Counted from the stretch's first letter, positions 52,852 through 61,290 are shown. The stretch: DNA of 64,000 nucleotides from Caldifermentibacillus hisashii (GCF_027568575.1 NZ_JANUVP010000002.1), one strand, 5' to 3'. Notes: a model not told the origin generated them from the letters alone. A program made the numbers and translations.

Positions 52852-53790
52852 GTGGAAATCATACGACTACAAATACCCAATAATTTAAAAAAAGAATCAT
52901 TACCACCACTGTCATTGGCAATCGGTTATTTTGACGGTGTACATATTGGCCACCGAACGGTCATGTTAACGGCAAAATCGACGGCAGAAGAAAAAGGTTT
53001 AAAAAGCGGTGTGATGACATTTGACCCTTCACCAAAAGCCGTCCTTGGGGATAATCCTGAAGAAGTCAAATATATTACTTTGCTCAATGATAAAATTCAA
53101 TTAATTGAACAACTCGGATTTGATTATTTATTTATTGTCCCTTTTACAAGAACATTAGCTAATTTCTCTCCGGAAGAATTTATTAATAATTATATTATTC
53201 AATTGAATGTCCAGCATTTAGTCGCCGGATTTGATTATACATATGGTAAATTCGGAAAAGGGACAATGGATAATATAGAAACATATAGTAAGGGCCGCTT
53301 TTCACATCAAACGATTGGTAAGGTAGCAAAAAATGATTTAAAAATCAGTTCCACGCTTATCCGGGATTTAATCCAAAAAGGTCATGTCGATGAAGTGCCT
53401 GACTATTTAGGGAGATTTTATTCAGTTTGCGGGTTTGTTATTCACGGGAAAAAACGGGGAAAACAATTAGGTTTTCCAACGGCCAATCTCATGATTCATG
53501 AACGATATATACTTCCGGTGAACGGTGTTTATATTGTCCGGTTATTAGTAGATGGAAAATGGGAAGAAGGCGTCGCAAGTATCGGCTACAATCCGACTTT
53601 TAATGAACAACAAACGGAGCGTTTTATTGAAGTTCATTTAATCGACTTTGACAGAGATATATATGGAAAGCCGATTATTCTTGAATGGCGTAAACGGTTG
53701 AGAGATGAATTAAAGTTTGATGTGATAGATAAACTTGTTGAACAAATCGGTAAAGATAAACAAGATGCGATTAAATACTTTAATAGGTAA
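52852..53790 (+). CDS. ribF: Bifunctional riboflavin kinase/FAD synthetase
   Basis: This enzyme (RibC in B. subtilis) phosphorylates riboflavin to FMN and adenylates it to FAD. The start is GTG 52852 behind GAAAGGTGAG, for 312 residues; an upstream TTG at 52828 overlaps the truB stop and is less likely. The N-terminal FAD synthetase domain has LAIGYFDGVHIGH (a HIGH-type motif) and FDYTYGKFGKG, with SSTLIRDLIQKG. The C-terminal kinase domain has GFVIHGKKRGKQLGFPTANL, VNGVYIVRL and the end EVHLIDFDRDIYGK. Confidence 0.97.
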   Translation: MEIIRLQIPNNLKKESLPPLSLAIGYFDGVHIGHRTVMLTAKSTAEEKGLKSGVMTFDPSPKAVLGDNPEEVKYITLLNDKIQLIEQLGFDYLFIVPFTRTLANFSPEEFINNYIIQLNVQHLVAGFDYTYGKFGKGTMDNIETYSKGRFSHQTIGKVAKNDLKISSTLIRDLIQKGHVDEVPDYLGRFYSVCGFVIHGKKRGKQLGFPTANLMIHERYILPVNGVYIVRLLVDGKWEEGVASIGYNPTFNEQQTERFIEVHLIDFDRDIYGKPIILEWRKRLRDELKFDVIDKLVEQIGKDKQDAIKYFNR

Positions 53791-53867
53791 TTTTTAAACA
53801 ATATGCTTTGCTTTCCTTCTTTTTTACAAAAATAGTCATTTCGGAATGGAAGAATGGATAGTGTTGC

Positions 53868-53896
53868 TTGCATTTTTGAATAAAAAGTAGTATTCT
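53868..53896 (+). promoter_or_regulatory. Sigma-A promoter of rpsO
   Basis: TTGCAT (53868-53873) and TATTCT (53891-53896) have exactly 17 bases between them. Transcription would start near 53903, at the beginning of a structured leader. Confidence 0.65.
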
Positions 53897-53898
53897 AT

Positions 53899-53960
53899 AT
53901 ACCGTATGATACGAACCTTTGCTTGGCATGCCGATAACTCCGACGCTCGCTCAGCAAAGG
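53899..53960 (+). promoter_or_regulatory. Structured 5' leader of rpsO (candidate S15 autoregulatory RNA)
   Basis: CCTTTGCT (53916-53923) pairs perfectly with AGCAAAGG (53953-53960). Inside is a GGC/GCC hairpin (GGCATGCC), and just upstream a CGTAT/ATACG hairpin. Structured rpsO leaders bound by S15 are known in several bacterial groups, including Firmicutes; whether this one matches a described class needs a covariance search. Confidence 0.55.
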
Positions 53961-53988
53961 GGATTAGAAAAATATGGAGGTGAATATA

Positions 53989-54258
53989 ATGGCATTGACA
54001 CAAGAACGTAAAAATGAAATTATTGCGGAGTTCAAAACGCATGAAAATGATACCGGATCACCGGAAGTTCAAATTGCCATTCTTACTGAAAAAATTAACT
54101 TGTTGAATGAGCATTTAAAAACGCATAAGAAAGACCATCATTCTCGTCGCGGTTTGATGAAAATGGTAGGAAAACGTCGTAACCTGTTAGCTTACTTGCG
54201 AAATAATGATGTACAACGTTACCGTGAGTTGATCAACAAATTAGGTTTGCGCCGATAG
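53989..54258 (+). CDS. rpsO: 30S ribosomal protein S15
   Basis: S15 is a primary 16S rRNA-binding protein of the central domain. The 89-residue protein starts at ATG 53989 (MALTQERKNEIIAEFKTHENDTGSPEVQIAILTEKIN) behind TGGAGGTGA, and has the universal HKKDHHSRRGLMKMVGKRRNLLAYLRNNDVQRYRELINKLGLRR. Its own promoter and structured leader precede it; a strong terminator follows immediately. Confidence 0.99.
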   Translation: MALTQERKNEIIAEFKTHENDTGSPEVQIAILTEKINLLNEHLKTHKKDHHSRRGLMKMVGKRRNLLAYLRNNDVQRYRELINKLGLRR

Positions 54259-54285
54259 AAAAAAGCGGGATAATCCCGCTTTTTT
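54259..54285 (+). terminator. Terminator after rpsO
   Basis: AAAAAAGCGGGA and TCCCGCTTTTTT pair around TAA, directly after the rpsO stop codon. The pnp promoter should lie in 54286-54402, where I saw no convincing pair of boxes. Confidence 0.92.
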
Positions 54286-54402
54286 ATTAGGATACAAATA
54301 TCGTAACTGTTGTTCCAGAAACTGACGATTATGTCAATTGGAGTTTTGTTAACAATACATAACAAGACGTTTCAAAATAAAAATAATGAAAGGAGTTCAT
54401 TT

Positions 54403-56505
54403 ATGGAAAGTGAGAAACATACATTCTCCTATAATTGGGGTGGCAGACCGCTTACAATTGAAATTGGTCAATTAGCGAAACAAGCGAACGGTGCCTGTCT
54501 AGTCCGATATGGAGAAAGTGCAGTTCTTTGCACAGCGACTGCATCGAAAGATCCGAAAACTGTTGACTTTTTCCCTTTAACTGTAAATTATGAAGAGCGA
54601 CTGTATGCAGTAGGGAAAATACCGGGGGGATTTATAAAAAGGGAAGGGCGACCGAGTGAACATGCGATTCTCTCCAGCCGTCTGATTGACAGACCGATTC
54701 GACCGCTATTCCCCGATGGTTTTCGAAATGAAGTTCAAGTGGTCAGTGTTGTCATGAGTGTTGATCAAGATTGTTCGACTGAAATGGCTGCCATGGTCGG
54801 GTCGTCAATTGCACTTTCAATATCCGATATTCCGTTTCAAGGCCCGATAGCAGGTGTTGTAGTCGGCAGAGTCGATGGTGAGTTTATCATTAACCCGACC
54901 GTTGAACAAGCTGAAAAAAGCGATATTCATTTAACTGTTGCAGGTACAAAGGATGCCATTAATATGGTTGAAGCAGGCGCTAATGAGGTACCTGAAGAAA
55001 TTATGTTGGAAGCAATCATGTTTGGTCACGAAGAAATTAAGCGACTAATTGCATTCCAAGAGCAAATCATGGCTGAAGTCGGAAAAGAAAAAATGGATGT
55101 TGTTTTATTTGAAATTGATCAGGAAATTGAAACTGCCGTAAAGAGTCTTTGTGAAAAAGAAATGATTCAGGCGATCCAAGTTCCCGAAAAACATGCACGG
55201 GAAGATGCTATCGAAGCTGTGAAAAATGAAGTTTTGGCGAAATACGAAAGTGAAGAAGCGGACGAAGAAACATTAAAACAAGTAAAATCCGTTCTTGATA
55301 AGATTGTTAAGGAAGAAGTAAGACGGTTGATTACCGTTGAAAAAATTCGTCCGGATGGCCGAAAAATTGATGAAATCCGTCCATTATCATCAGCGGTCGG
55401 TTTATTACCAAGAGCCCACGGATCCGGTTTATTTACACGCGGTCAGACACAAGCATTAAGTGTTTGTACGCTTGGTGCATTAGGTGATGTCCAAGTTTTA
55501 GACGGATTAGGGTTAGAAGAATCAAAACGTTTTATGCATCATTATAATTTTCCGCCGTTTTCAGTCGGGGAAACCGGACGAATGGGTGGACCCGGACGCC
55601 GAGAAATTGGACATGGTGCTTTAGGCGAACGTGCTTTAGAACCGGTTATTCCATCCGAGAAGGAATTTCCTTACACCATTCGGCTTGTTTCTGAAGTATT
55701 AGAATCCAATGGTTCTACGTCCCAAGCAAGTATTTGCGGTTCTACTTTAGCATTGATGGATGCAGGGGTTCCAATTAAGGCACCGGTTGCCGGTATTGCG
55801 ATGGGACTGGTTAAATCGGGCGAACATTATACAATTTTAACTGACATCCAAGGAATGGAAGATCATCTCGGCGATATGGACTTTAAAGTTGCAGGAACTT
55901 CCAAAGGTGTAACTGCCTTACAAATGGATATTAAAATTGAAGGTCTTTCCCGTGAAATTTTAGAAGAGGCGCTGCAACAAGCGAAAAAAGGCCGGATGCA
56001 AATTTTGGAACATATGTTATCAACAATAAGCGAGCCTCGTAAACAATTATCAAAATTTGCACCGAAAATTCTATCCATAAAGATTAATCCTGAAAAAATT
56101 GGTGATGTGATCGGACCAAGCGGGAAACAAGTGAAAAAAATTATCGAAGAAACAGGCGTTAAAATTGATATTGAACAAGACGGTACCGTTTATATTGCCT
56201 CCAGTGATCAGGAAATGAATGAAAAAGCCCAAAAAATCATTGAAAATATTGTCCAAGAAGTAGAAGTAGGGAAAATTTATTTGGGTAAAGTTAAAAGGAT
56301 TGAAAAATTTGGGGCATTTGTTGAAATTTTAAATGGAAAAGATGGACTTGTTCATATTTCTGAACTTGCCGAAGAACGAGTCGGTAAAGTAGAGGATGTT
56401 GTCAAAATTGATGATGAAATCCTTGTGAAGGTTACCGAAATTGATAAACATGGAAGAATTAATCTGTCACGAAAAGCTGCCTTACGTGAACAAAAGCAAA
56501 AATAA
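54403..56505 (+). CDS. pnp: Polynucleotide phosphorylase
   Basis: PNPase is a trimeric 3'-5' phosphorolytic exoribonuclease, the main 3' exonuclease of B. subtilis. The start is ATG 54403 (MESEKHTFSYNWGGRPLTIEIGQLAKQANGACLVRYGESAVLCTA) behind AAAGGAG, for 700 residues. Two RNase PH domains flank an all-helical linker. The catalytic region of the second core includes ICGSTLALMDAGVPI and DIQGMEDHLGDMDFKVAGT. A KH domain (IGPSGKQVKKIIEETGVKIDIE) and an S1 domain (GKVKRIEKFGAFVEILNGKDGLVHISELA) end the protein. Confidence 0.98.
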   Translation: MESEKHTFSYNWGGRPLTIEIGQLAKQANGACLVRYGESAVLCTATASKDPKTVDFFPLTVNYEERLYAVGKIPGGFIKREGRPSEHAILSSRLIDRPIRPLFPDGFRNEVQVVSVVMSVDQDCSTEMAAMVGSSIALSISDIPFQGPIAGVVVGRVDGEFIINPTVEQAEKSDIHLTVAGTKDAINMVEAGANEVPEEIMLEAIMFGHEEIKRLIAFQEQIMAEVGKEKMDVVLFEIDQEIETAVKSLCEKEMIQAIQVPEKHAREDAIEAVKNEVLAKYESEEADEETLKQVKSVLDKIVKEEVRRLITVEKIRPDGRKIDEIRPLSSAVGLLPRAHGSGLFTRGQTQALSVCTLGALGDVQVLDGLGLEESKRFMHHYNFPPFSVGETGRMGGPGRREIGHGALGERALEPVIPSEKEFPYTIRLVSEVLESNGSTSQASICGSTLALMDAGVPIKAPVAGIAMGLVKSGEHYTILTDIQGMEDHLGDMDFKVAGTSKGVTALQMDIKIEGLSREILEEALQQAKKGRMQILEHMLSTISEPRKQLSKFAPKILSIKINPEKIGDVIGPSGKQVKKIIEETGVKIDIEQDGTVYIASSDQEMNEKAQKIIENIVQEVEVGKIYLGKVKRIEKFGAFVEILNGKDGLVHISELAEERVGKVEDVVKIDDEILVKVTEIDKHGRINLSRKAALREQKQK

Positions 56506-56569
56506 TCTTTAATTGATGGAAATGAACCTTAAGTTGATTTAACTTCATTTCCTCTGTTATATTTAAGAC

Positions 56570-56602
56570 TGGACTTTCTCAAGCGAGTAGGTCCATTTTT
56601 CA
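56570..56602 (+). terminator. Terminator after pnp
   Basis: TGGACT and AGT(A)GGTCCA pair with a bulge, followed by TTTTTC. A second inverted repeat just upstream (GGAAATG/CATTTCC, with AGTT/AACT inside) may add to the effect. Confidence 0.55.
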
Positions 56603-56641
56603 TTTATCAAAGATTTTATCCCTCCAAACGTTCTATCTTGT

Positions 56642-56667
56642 CCTATCCATTCATACGATTGGATAGG
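56642..56667 (+). promoter_or_regulatory. Hairpin overlapping the ylxY ribosome binding site
   Basis: CCTATCCA (56642-56649) pairs perfectly with TGGATAGG (56660-56667); the right arm runs into the AGGGGGGATG Shine-Dalgarno sequence of ylxY. Base pairing could partly mask ribosome access. Confidence 0.5.
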
Positions 56668-56678
56668 GGGGATGAAGT

Positions 56679-57662
56679 ATGGGAAAAAACATATACCAGA
56701 AGCTTTCGGCGATCATTATTATCGGCTTTTTATCATTTTTAATCGTGAAAAATCCTTTATCCGATACATATGTGGAAAAATTACGTTCTGACGCTATGAC
56801 TGTGTCTTCAGTAAAAGATGCTTTATTGATTGAAATTGAAGAAAAATCAGCGCAATATGAAGTTCCACCTCAAGATGCCAAAATTGATCGTGTATGGAAA
56901 AAAATGCCAGGTTATAATGGCTTGAAAGTTGATATAGATGCTTCCTATGATAAAATGAAAGAAGATGGTGTCTTTGATGAAAATAAACTTATATTTAAAC
57001 AAGTCTCGCCTAAAGTTCATTTAGAAGATTTGCCACCTGCACCAATCTACCGCGGACATCCTGACAAACCAATGATCGCTTTGACGATTAATGTTGCGTG
57101 GGGTAATGAATATTTATCTTCCATATTGGCTACGTTGAAAAAGCACAATGTTCAAGCCACATTTTTTCTTGAAGGACGTTGGGCCAAGGAAAATCCCGAC
57201 CTAGTCAAAATGATTGATGAAGGCGGCCATGAGATCGGGAATCATTCTTACAGCCATCCGGATATGAAAACAATAAGCAATGACCGAACCAAAAAGGAAT
57301 TGGCAGATACGAATGAAATCATTCGTGCGACAATTGGTAAGGCACCTGCACTTTTTGCACCGCCGAGTGGAAGTTATCATGATAAAACGGTCGAAATCGC
57401 AAATGATATGGATATGAAAACAATTATGTGGACGGTGGACACGATCGACTGGCGAGATCCCCCGGTTTCTACTTTGTTAAACCGTGTTCTAAAACAATTG
57501 CATAACGGCGCAATCATTTTGGCTCACCCGACCCGTTCAACGGATGCGGCTCTTGAGAAGTTGTTAACTGAAATAAACGAAAAAGGGTACAAGATCGGAA
57601 CGGTTTCTAACCTGCTTGATGAAAAACGGTTGAATTACAGAACAAGTGAATCGGGCAGTTGA
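56679..57662 (+). CDS. ylxY: YlxY, polysaccharide deacetylase-like sporulation protein
   Basis: This is a 327-residue NodB-homology protein with an N-terminal membrane anchor or signal (LSAIIIIGFLSFLIVKN, residues about 8-24), so the catalytic domain should be outside the membrane. Family motifs: HEIGNHSYSHPDM (metal histidines), FAPPSGSYHD, and TVDTIDWRDP. The first motif, normally TFDDGP, reads ALTINVAWGNEY, so the usual catalytic and metal aspartates are absent. I therefore doubt ordinary deacetylase activity. B. subtilis ylxY is in the same place before mlpA. It starts at ATG 56679. Confidence 0.9.
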   Translation: MGKNIYQKLSAIIIIGFLSFLIVKNPLSDTYVEKLRSDAMTVSSVKDALLIEIEEKSAQYEVPPQDAKIDRVWKKMPGYNGLKVDIDASYDKMKEDGVFDENKLIFKQVSPKVHLEDLPPAPIYRGHPDKPMIALTINVAWGNEYLSSILATLKKHNVQATFFLEGRWAKENPDLVKMIDEGGHEIGNHSYSHPDMKTISNDRTKKELADTNEIIRATIGKAPALFAPPSGSYHDKTVEIANDMDMKTIMWTVDTIDWRDPPVSTLLNRVLKQLHNGAIILAHPTRSTDAALEKLLTEINEKGYKIGTVSNLLDEKRLNYRTSESGS

Positions 57663-57689
57663 TATATGTAGCAATCAAATACATATATT
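57661..57689 (+). promoter_or_regulatory. Possible sigma-E-type promoter upstream of mlpA
   Basis: GATATAT (57661-57667) and CATATATT (57682-57689) are 14 bases apart, similar to the sigma-E consensus (ATATT at -35, CATACAAT at -10). The region is AT-rich, so chance matches are likely. About 110 bases separate it from mlpA. Confidence 0.25.
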
Positions 57690-57799
57690 CATCGTTGATA
57701 AAAAGTTCATTTATAATTTTTACTCACGGGTTTGATTAATAAAAATTATTGAAGACGTAATAATAAATATAGAATAGCTCTGAATTAGGAGGAACTTAC

Positions 57800-59035
57800 T
57801 TGATAAAAAAATATACTTGTCAAAATGGCGTTCGGATTGTACTTGAAGAAATACCGACAGTCCGGTCTGTGGCCATTGGGATTTGGGTAAAAACCGGTTC
57901 ACGGTACGAAACAAGAGAGCAAAACGGTATTTCACATTTCCTTGAACATATGTTTTTTAAAGGAACAGAAAATCGTTCGGCACAAGAGATTGCTGAGTCC
58001 TTTGATCGGATCGGCGGACAAGTTAATGCGTTCACTTCAAAAGAATATACTTGTTATTATGCCAAAGTATTAGACACCCATACGAAAGTAGCATTAGACT
58101 TATTGGCAGACATGTTCTTTCATTCGGTATTTGATGAAAATGAAATTGCGAAAGAAAAAGGCGTTGTCTTGGAAGAAATTAAAATGTACGAAGATACGCC
58201 GGATGATATTGTCCATGATTTATTAAGCAAAGCTATTTACGGTAATCATCCCTTAGGTTATCCGATATTAGGTATAGAAGAAACATTGCAAACATTTTCC
58301 GGAGACACATTAAGGCAGTATATGCATCATGCATACAGACCGGAAAATGTTGTCGTCTCTATTGCCGGGAATATTAATGAAATATTTATTAATGATGTTG
58401 AAGCACGCTTTGGACATTATGAAGGTGGGAAAGAACAATTCCGGATTGAAAAACCGTCTTTTTATCAAGAAAAACTTGCGCGAAAAAAAGAAACGGAACA
58501 GGCTCATCTATGTATAGGTTTTCAAGGCCTTCCGTTTGGTCATGAAGATATCTATTCGGTAATTATTGCCAACAATGTTCTTGGTGGAAGCATGAGCAGC
58601 AGACTTTTTCAAGAAGTACGTGAAAAAAGAGGCTTGGCCTACTCTGTGTATTCTTATCACACAGCGTTCGAGGACAGTGGATATTTAGCCATATATGGAG
58701 GAACCGGAGCAAATCAATTGGATAGTTTATATGAAACTATTCAAGAAACGCTACACTTGTTCGTAAAAGAAGGAATTTCTGAAAAAGAATTAACCAACAG
58801 CAAAGAACAGCTGAAAGGGAACTTAATGCTCGGCTTAGAAGGTACCAACAGTCGCATGAGTCGAAATGGGAAAAATGAATTGTTATTAAGAAAACATCAG
58901 ACTTTGGATGAAATTATTGATATGATCGATGCAGTACAAAAAGAGGATGTCGATCGAATGATAAAGGAAATTTTTACTGAAAAAGCCTCAGTTGCCTTGA
59001 TTAGCCCGGATGGAAAAATACCACAATTGCTGTAA
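57800..59035 (+). CDS. mlpA: M16 family zinc peptidase MlpA (YmxG)
   Basis: This is a 411-residue pitrilysin/processing-peptidase homologue, cytoplasmic, with the inverted zinc motif HFLEH (His46, Glu49, His50) and the downstream zinc-ligand region KGVVLEEIKMYEDTPDD. The second half has the MPP-like SMSSRLFQEVREKRGLAYSVYSYH motif. The start is TTG 57800 behind TTAGGAGG. In B. subtilis MlpA has been linked to regulation of extracellular protease genes. The gene precedes ymxH as in B. subtilis. Confidence 0.94.
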   Translation: MIKKYTCQNGVRIVLEEIPTVRSVAIGIWVKTGSRYETREQNGISHFLEHMFFKGTENRSAQEIAESFDRIGGQVNAFTSKEYTCYYAKVLDTHTKVALDLLADMFFHSVFDENEIAKEKGVVLEEIKMYEDTPDDIVHDLLSKAIYGNHPLGYPILGIEETLQTFSGDTLRQYMHHAYRPENVVVSIAGNINEIFINDVEARFGHYEGGKEQFRIEKPSFYQEKLARKKETEQAHLCIGFQGLPFGHEDIYSVIIANNVLGGSMSSRLFQEVREKRGLAYSVYSYHTAFEDSGYLAIYGGTGANQLDSLYETIQETLHLFVKEGISEKELTNSKEQLKGNLMLGLEGTNSRMSRNGKNELLLRKHQTLDEIIDMIDAVQKEDVDRMIKEIFTEKASVALISPDGKIPQLL

Positions 59036-59157
59036 ATGATTCAATATTCATCTTGTCAGCTTCCAACGACAAAATCACATTCCTGCTTGTCCTGCCCTTC
59101 TAAAATGATCGAACTGCTAATACATTATAAAAAGAAGGACAGGAAAGGGTGAGTGAA

Positions 59158-59409
59158 TTGCGCTTGAGTGAATTGGGAGGTAAGGAAATCGTTGACGTAA
59201 AAAAAGCCGAGAGATTAGGTGTCCTCGGTCAAACCGACTTGGAAATCAATGAACAAACCGGGCAGATAGTCGCTTTAATCATTCCAACAGGAAAATGGTT
59301 TCAATTTCGTAAGGCACAAGGAGAAATTCGTGTACCCTGGAAATATATAAAAAAAATCGGGACAGATATGATTATCATTGATTTCCCGGATGAAGAATAT
59401 GAAGATTAA
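59158..59409 (+). CDS. ymxH: YmxH/YlmC family sporulation protein
   Basis: This is a small PRC-barrel type protein of the YlmC/YmxH family. I prefer TTG 59158 (MRLSELGGKEIVDVKKAERLGVLGQTDLEINEQTGQIVALIIP), six bases after AAAGGGTGA, for 83 residues; GTG 59149 would add three. The ending RVPWKYIKKIGTDMIIIDFPDE is typical. Its precise role is unknown. The terminator immediately after isolates it from dpaA. Confidence 0.92.
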   Translation: MRLSELGGKEIVDVKKAERLGVLGQTDLEINEQTGQIVALIIPTGKWFQFRKAQGEIRVPWKYIKKIGTDMIIIDFPDEEYED

Positions 59410-59420
59410 AAATTAGCAAT

Positions 59421-59453
59421 AAGCAATCGAGTAAAATCGGTTGCTTTTTTTTA
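59421..59453 (+). terminator. Terminator after ymxH
   Basis: AAGCAATCG (59421-59429) pairs with CGGTTGCTT (59438-59446), with one G-U pair, followed by eight T. Confidence 0.88.
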
Positions 59454-59480
59454 TAAAATTAGAAAGGAAAAATTTCCAAC

Positions 59481-59510
59481 ACACACATAGATAAAAGACA
59501 TCATATGATA
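59481..59510 (+). promoter_or_regulatory. Sigma-K type promoter of dpaA-dpaB
   Basis: ACAC (59481-59484) and CATATGATA (59502-59510) are 17 bases apart, matching the sigma-K consensus (AC at -35, CATA-NNN-TA at -10). The B. subtilis dipicolinate operon is transcribed by sigma-K in the mother cell. The site lies after the ymxH terminator and about 60 bases before dpaA. Confidence 0.65.
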
Positions 59511-59568
59511 ATAAAGAATTTGGTGTCATGGTTCTTGGAAATTGTAACGAAGAAGGTGAAAATACTTC

Positions 59569-60471
59569 ATGTTAACAGGTTTGCACATAGTGATTATGGG
59601 TGGTGACGCTAGACAAATTGAGGTCATCCGAAAATTAAGCGAACTGGGTGCGAAGATATCTTTGATTGGTTATGAACAACTGGATCATTCTTTTACAGGA
59701 GCTGTTAAAGAAAAAATTGATGAGATAAATTGGCAGGAGATAGATGCAATTATATTACCTGTCGCAGGTACAAGTTTAGATGGGGAAATCGATACCATCT
59801 TTTCTAATGAACATATTCGCATAGACGAAAATAAAATAAGCAAAACACCGCCGCATTGTACCATTTATTCCGGGATTACGAATACTTATTTGACGAAAAT
59901 TACACAAAAGGCAGGAAGAAAATTAGAATTAATATTTGACCGTAATGATGTAGCCATCTATAACTCGATTCCGACGGTAGAAGGTATCATTATGCTCGTC
60001 ATTCAAAATACTGACTTTACCATTCACGGTTCCAAGACGGTTGTTCTCGGTTTCGGGCGCAATGGAATGACGATCTCCAGAGTTTTTCATGGACTTGGAG
60101 CAAAATTAAAAGTAGGTGTCAGGAACGCAGAACATATTGCTCGAATCGAAGAAATGGGTTTAGATTCTTTCCATCTTAACGATCTTGAAGAATTTGTAAA
60201 AGATGCAGATATTGTCATCAATACAATCCCTCACTTAGTCGTAACTGCAAATGTCATTTCAAAAATGCCTCATCACACACTGATTATCGATATAGCTTCC
60301 AAACCGGGAGGAACGGATTTTCGCTATGCAGAAAAACGGGGGATTAAGGCTATTTTAACCCCGAGTTTGCCGGGTATTGTTGCTCCGAAGACAGCCGGAC
60401 AAATTTTGGCCAATGTTCTCGTCGAGTTATTACATGATGATTTATTAAAAAGAAAGGGGAACGTAAAATGA
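59569..60471 (+). CDS. dpaA: Dipicolinate synthase subunit A
   Basis: DpaA (SpoVFA) with DpaB oxidises the dihydrodipicolinate-pathway intermediate to dipicolinic acid in the mother cell; DPA is then loaded into the spore core. The 300-residue protein has an N-terminal domain (IVIMGGDARQIEVIRKLSELGAKISLIGYEQLDHSFTGA) and a Rossmann domain with a nucleotide motif VVLGFGRNGMTISRVFHGLGAKLKVGVR (about residues 154-182). The C-terminal SLPGIVAPKTAGQILANVL is typical. It starts at ATG 59569 and overlaps dpaB by 4 bases. Confidence 0.96.
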   Translation: MLTGLHIVIMGGDARQIEVIRKLSELGAKISLIGYEQLDHSFTGAVKEKIDEINWQEIDAIILPVAGTSLDGEIDTIFSNEHIRIDENKISKTPPHCTIYSGITNTYLTKITQKAGRKLELIFDRNDVAIYNSIPTVEGIIMLVIQNTDFTIHGSKTVVLGFGRNGMTISRVFHGLGAKLKVGVRNAEHIARIEEMGLDSFHLNDLEEFVKDADIVINTIPHLVVTANVISKMPHHTLIIDIASKPGGTDFRYAEKRGIKAILTPSLPGIVAPKTAGQILANVLVELLHDDLLKRKGNVK

Positions 60472-61061
60472 AAGTAGAAGGAAAAAGAATCGGTTTTGGA
60501 TTAACCGCATCCCATTGTACGTATGATCAAGTTTTACCGGAAATTGTTAAATTAGTAGAAAATGGCGCAGAAGTCGTACCGATCGTTACTTGGACGGTAA
60601 AAAATACAACGACCAGATTTGGATCCGGAGAAGAGTGGATTGAAAAAATTGAAAGAGCAACCGGTAATAAAGTCATTGATAATATTGTCGACGCAGAGCC
60701 GCTTGGGCCAACATATCCCCTCGATTGCATGGTCATAGCACCCATGACGGGAAACTCGATAAGTAAAATGGCAAACGCATTAACAGATTCTCCGGTGTTA
60801 ATGGCTGCAAAGGCAACCATGAGAAATCACCGACCGGTCGTACTTGGAATCTCAACGAATGATGCGCTTGGTCTGAATGGTGTAAACCTGATGCGACTCA
60901 TCGCGGCAAAGGATATATACTTTATTCCATTTGGCCAAGATGATCCTTATAATAAACCGAAATCAATGGTTGCTGACATGACTCTACTGCTTGAAACGGT
61001 AGAAGCTGCTTTAGAACATAAACAAATTCAACCGGTATTGATTGAACGGTATAAAAAATAG
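60468..61061 (+). CDS. dpaB: Dipicolinate synthase subunit B (flavoprotein)
   Basis: DpaB (SpoVFB) is a flavoprotein of the HFCD family that partners DpaA. The 197-residue product shows the FMN-binding features ITASHCTYDQVLPEI at the N-terminus, VIAPMTGNSISKMANALTDSPVLMAAKATMRNHRPVVLGISTNDALG, and the end VADMTLLLETVEAALEHKQIQPVLIERY. ATG 60468 overlaps the dpaA stop behind AAAGGGG. DPA production uses the product of DapA, whose gene begins downstream. Confidence 0.96.
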   Translation: MKVEGKRIGFGLTASHCTYDQVLPEIVKLVENGAEVVPIVTWTVKNTTTRFGSGEEWIEKIERATGNKVIDNIVDAEPLGPTYPLDCMVIAPMTGNSISKMANALTDSPVLMAAKATMRNHRPVVLGISTNDALGLNGVNLMRLIAAKDIYFIPFGQDDPYNKPKSMVADMTLLLETVEAALEHKQIQPVLIERYKK

Positions 61062-61189
61062 ACGTATTTCAATTGAAGCAACAATATGTTAAGATAAATT
61101 ATCAATTGTCCACTTCCAATATATTTTTAAAACAAAAAAATTATCCATAATTTCCTGGAGTATGATAAAATATAGGATAAATCAGGTTA

Positions 61190-61205
61190 ACACGTTGTGA
61201 CGTGT
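61190..61205 (+). promoter_or_regulatory. Small hairpin in the asd leader
   Basis: ACACGT (61190-61195) and ACGTGT (61200-61205) pair perfectly around TGTG, four bases before the terminator-like hairpin. A TATGAT at 61161-61166 could be the -10 box of an upstream promoter, but its -35 is poor. Confidence 0.45.
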
Positions 61206-61208
61206 GAT

Positions 61209-61247
61209 GGGAAATCGAATTAGGCTATATTCGATTCCCTTTTTTTA
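61209..61247 (+). terminator. Terminator/attenuator upstream of asd
   Basis: GGGAAATCGAAT (61209-61220) pairs with ATTCGATTCCC (61229-61239), with one bulged A, followed by eight T. It lies 147 bases past dpaB and only 44 bases before asd. No promoter boxes fit between it and asd, so it may attenuate asd transcription rather than only end dpaAB. Confidence 0.75.
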
Positions 61248-61290
61248 AAACGATAAAATGAAATGGTCAAGATTGGAAGGGGAAAAACAA

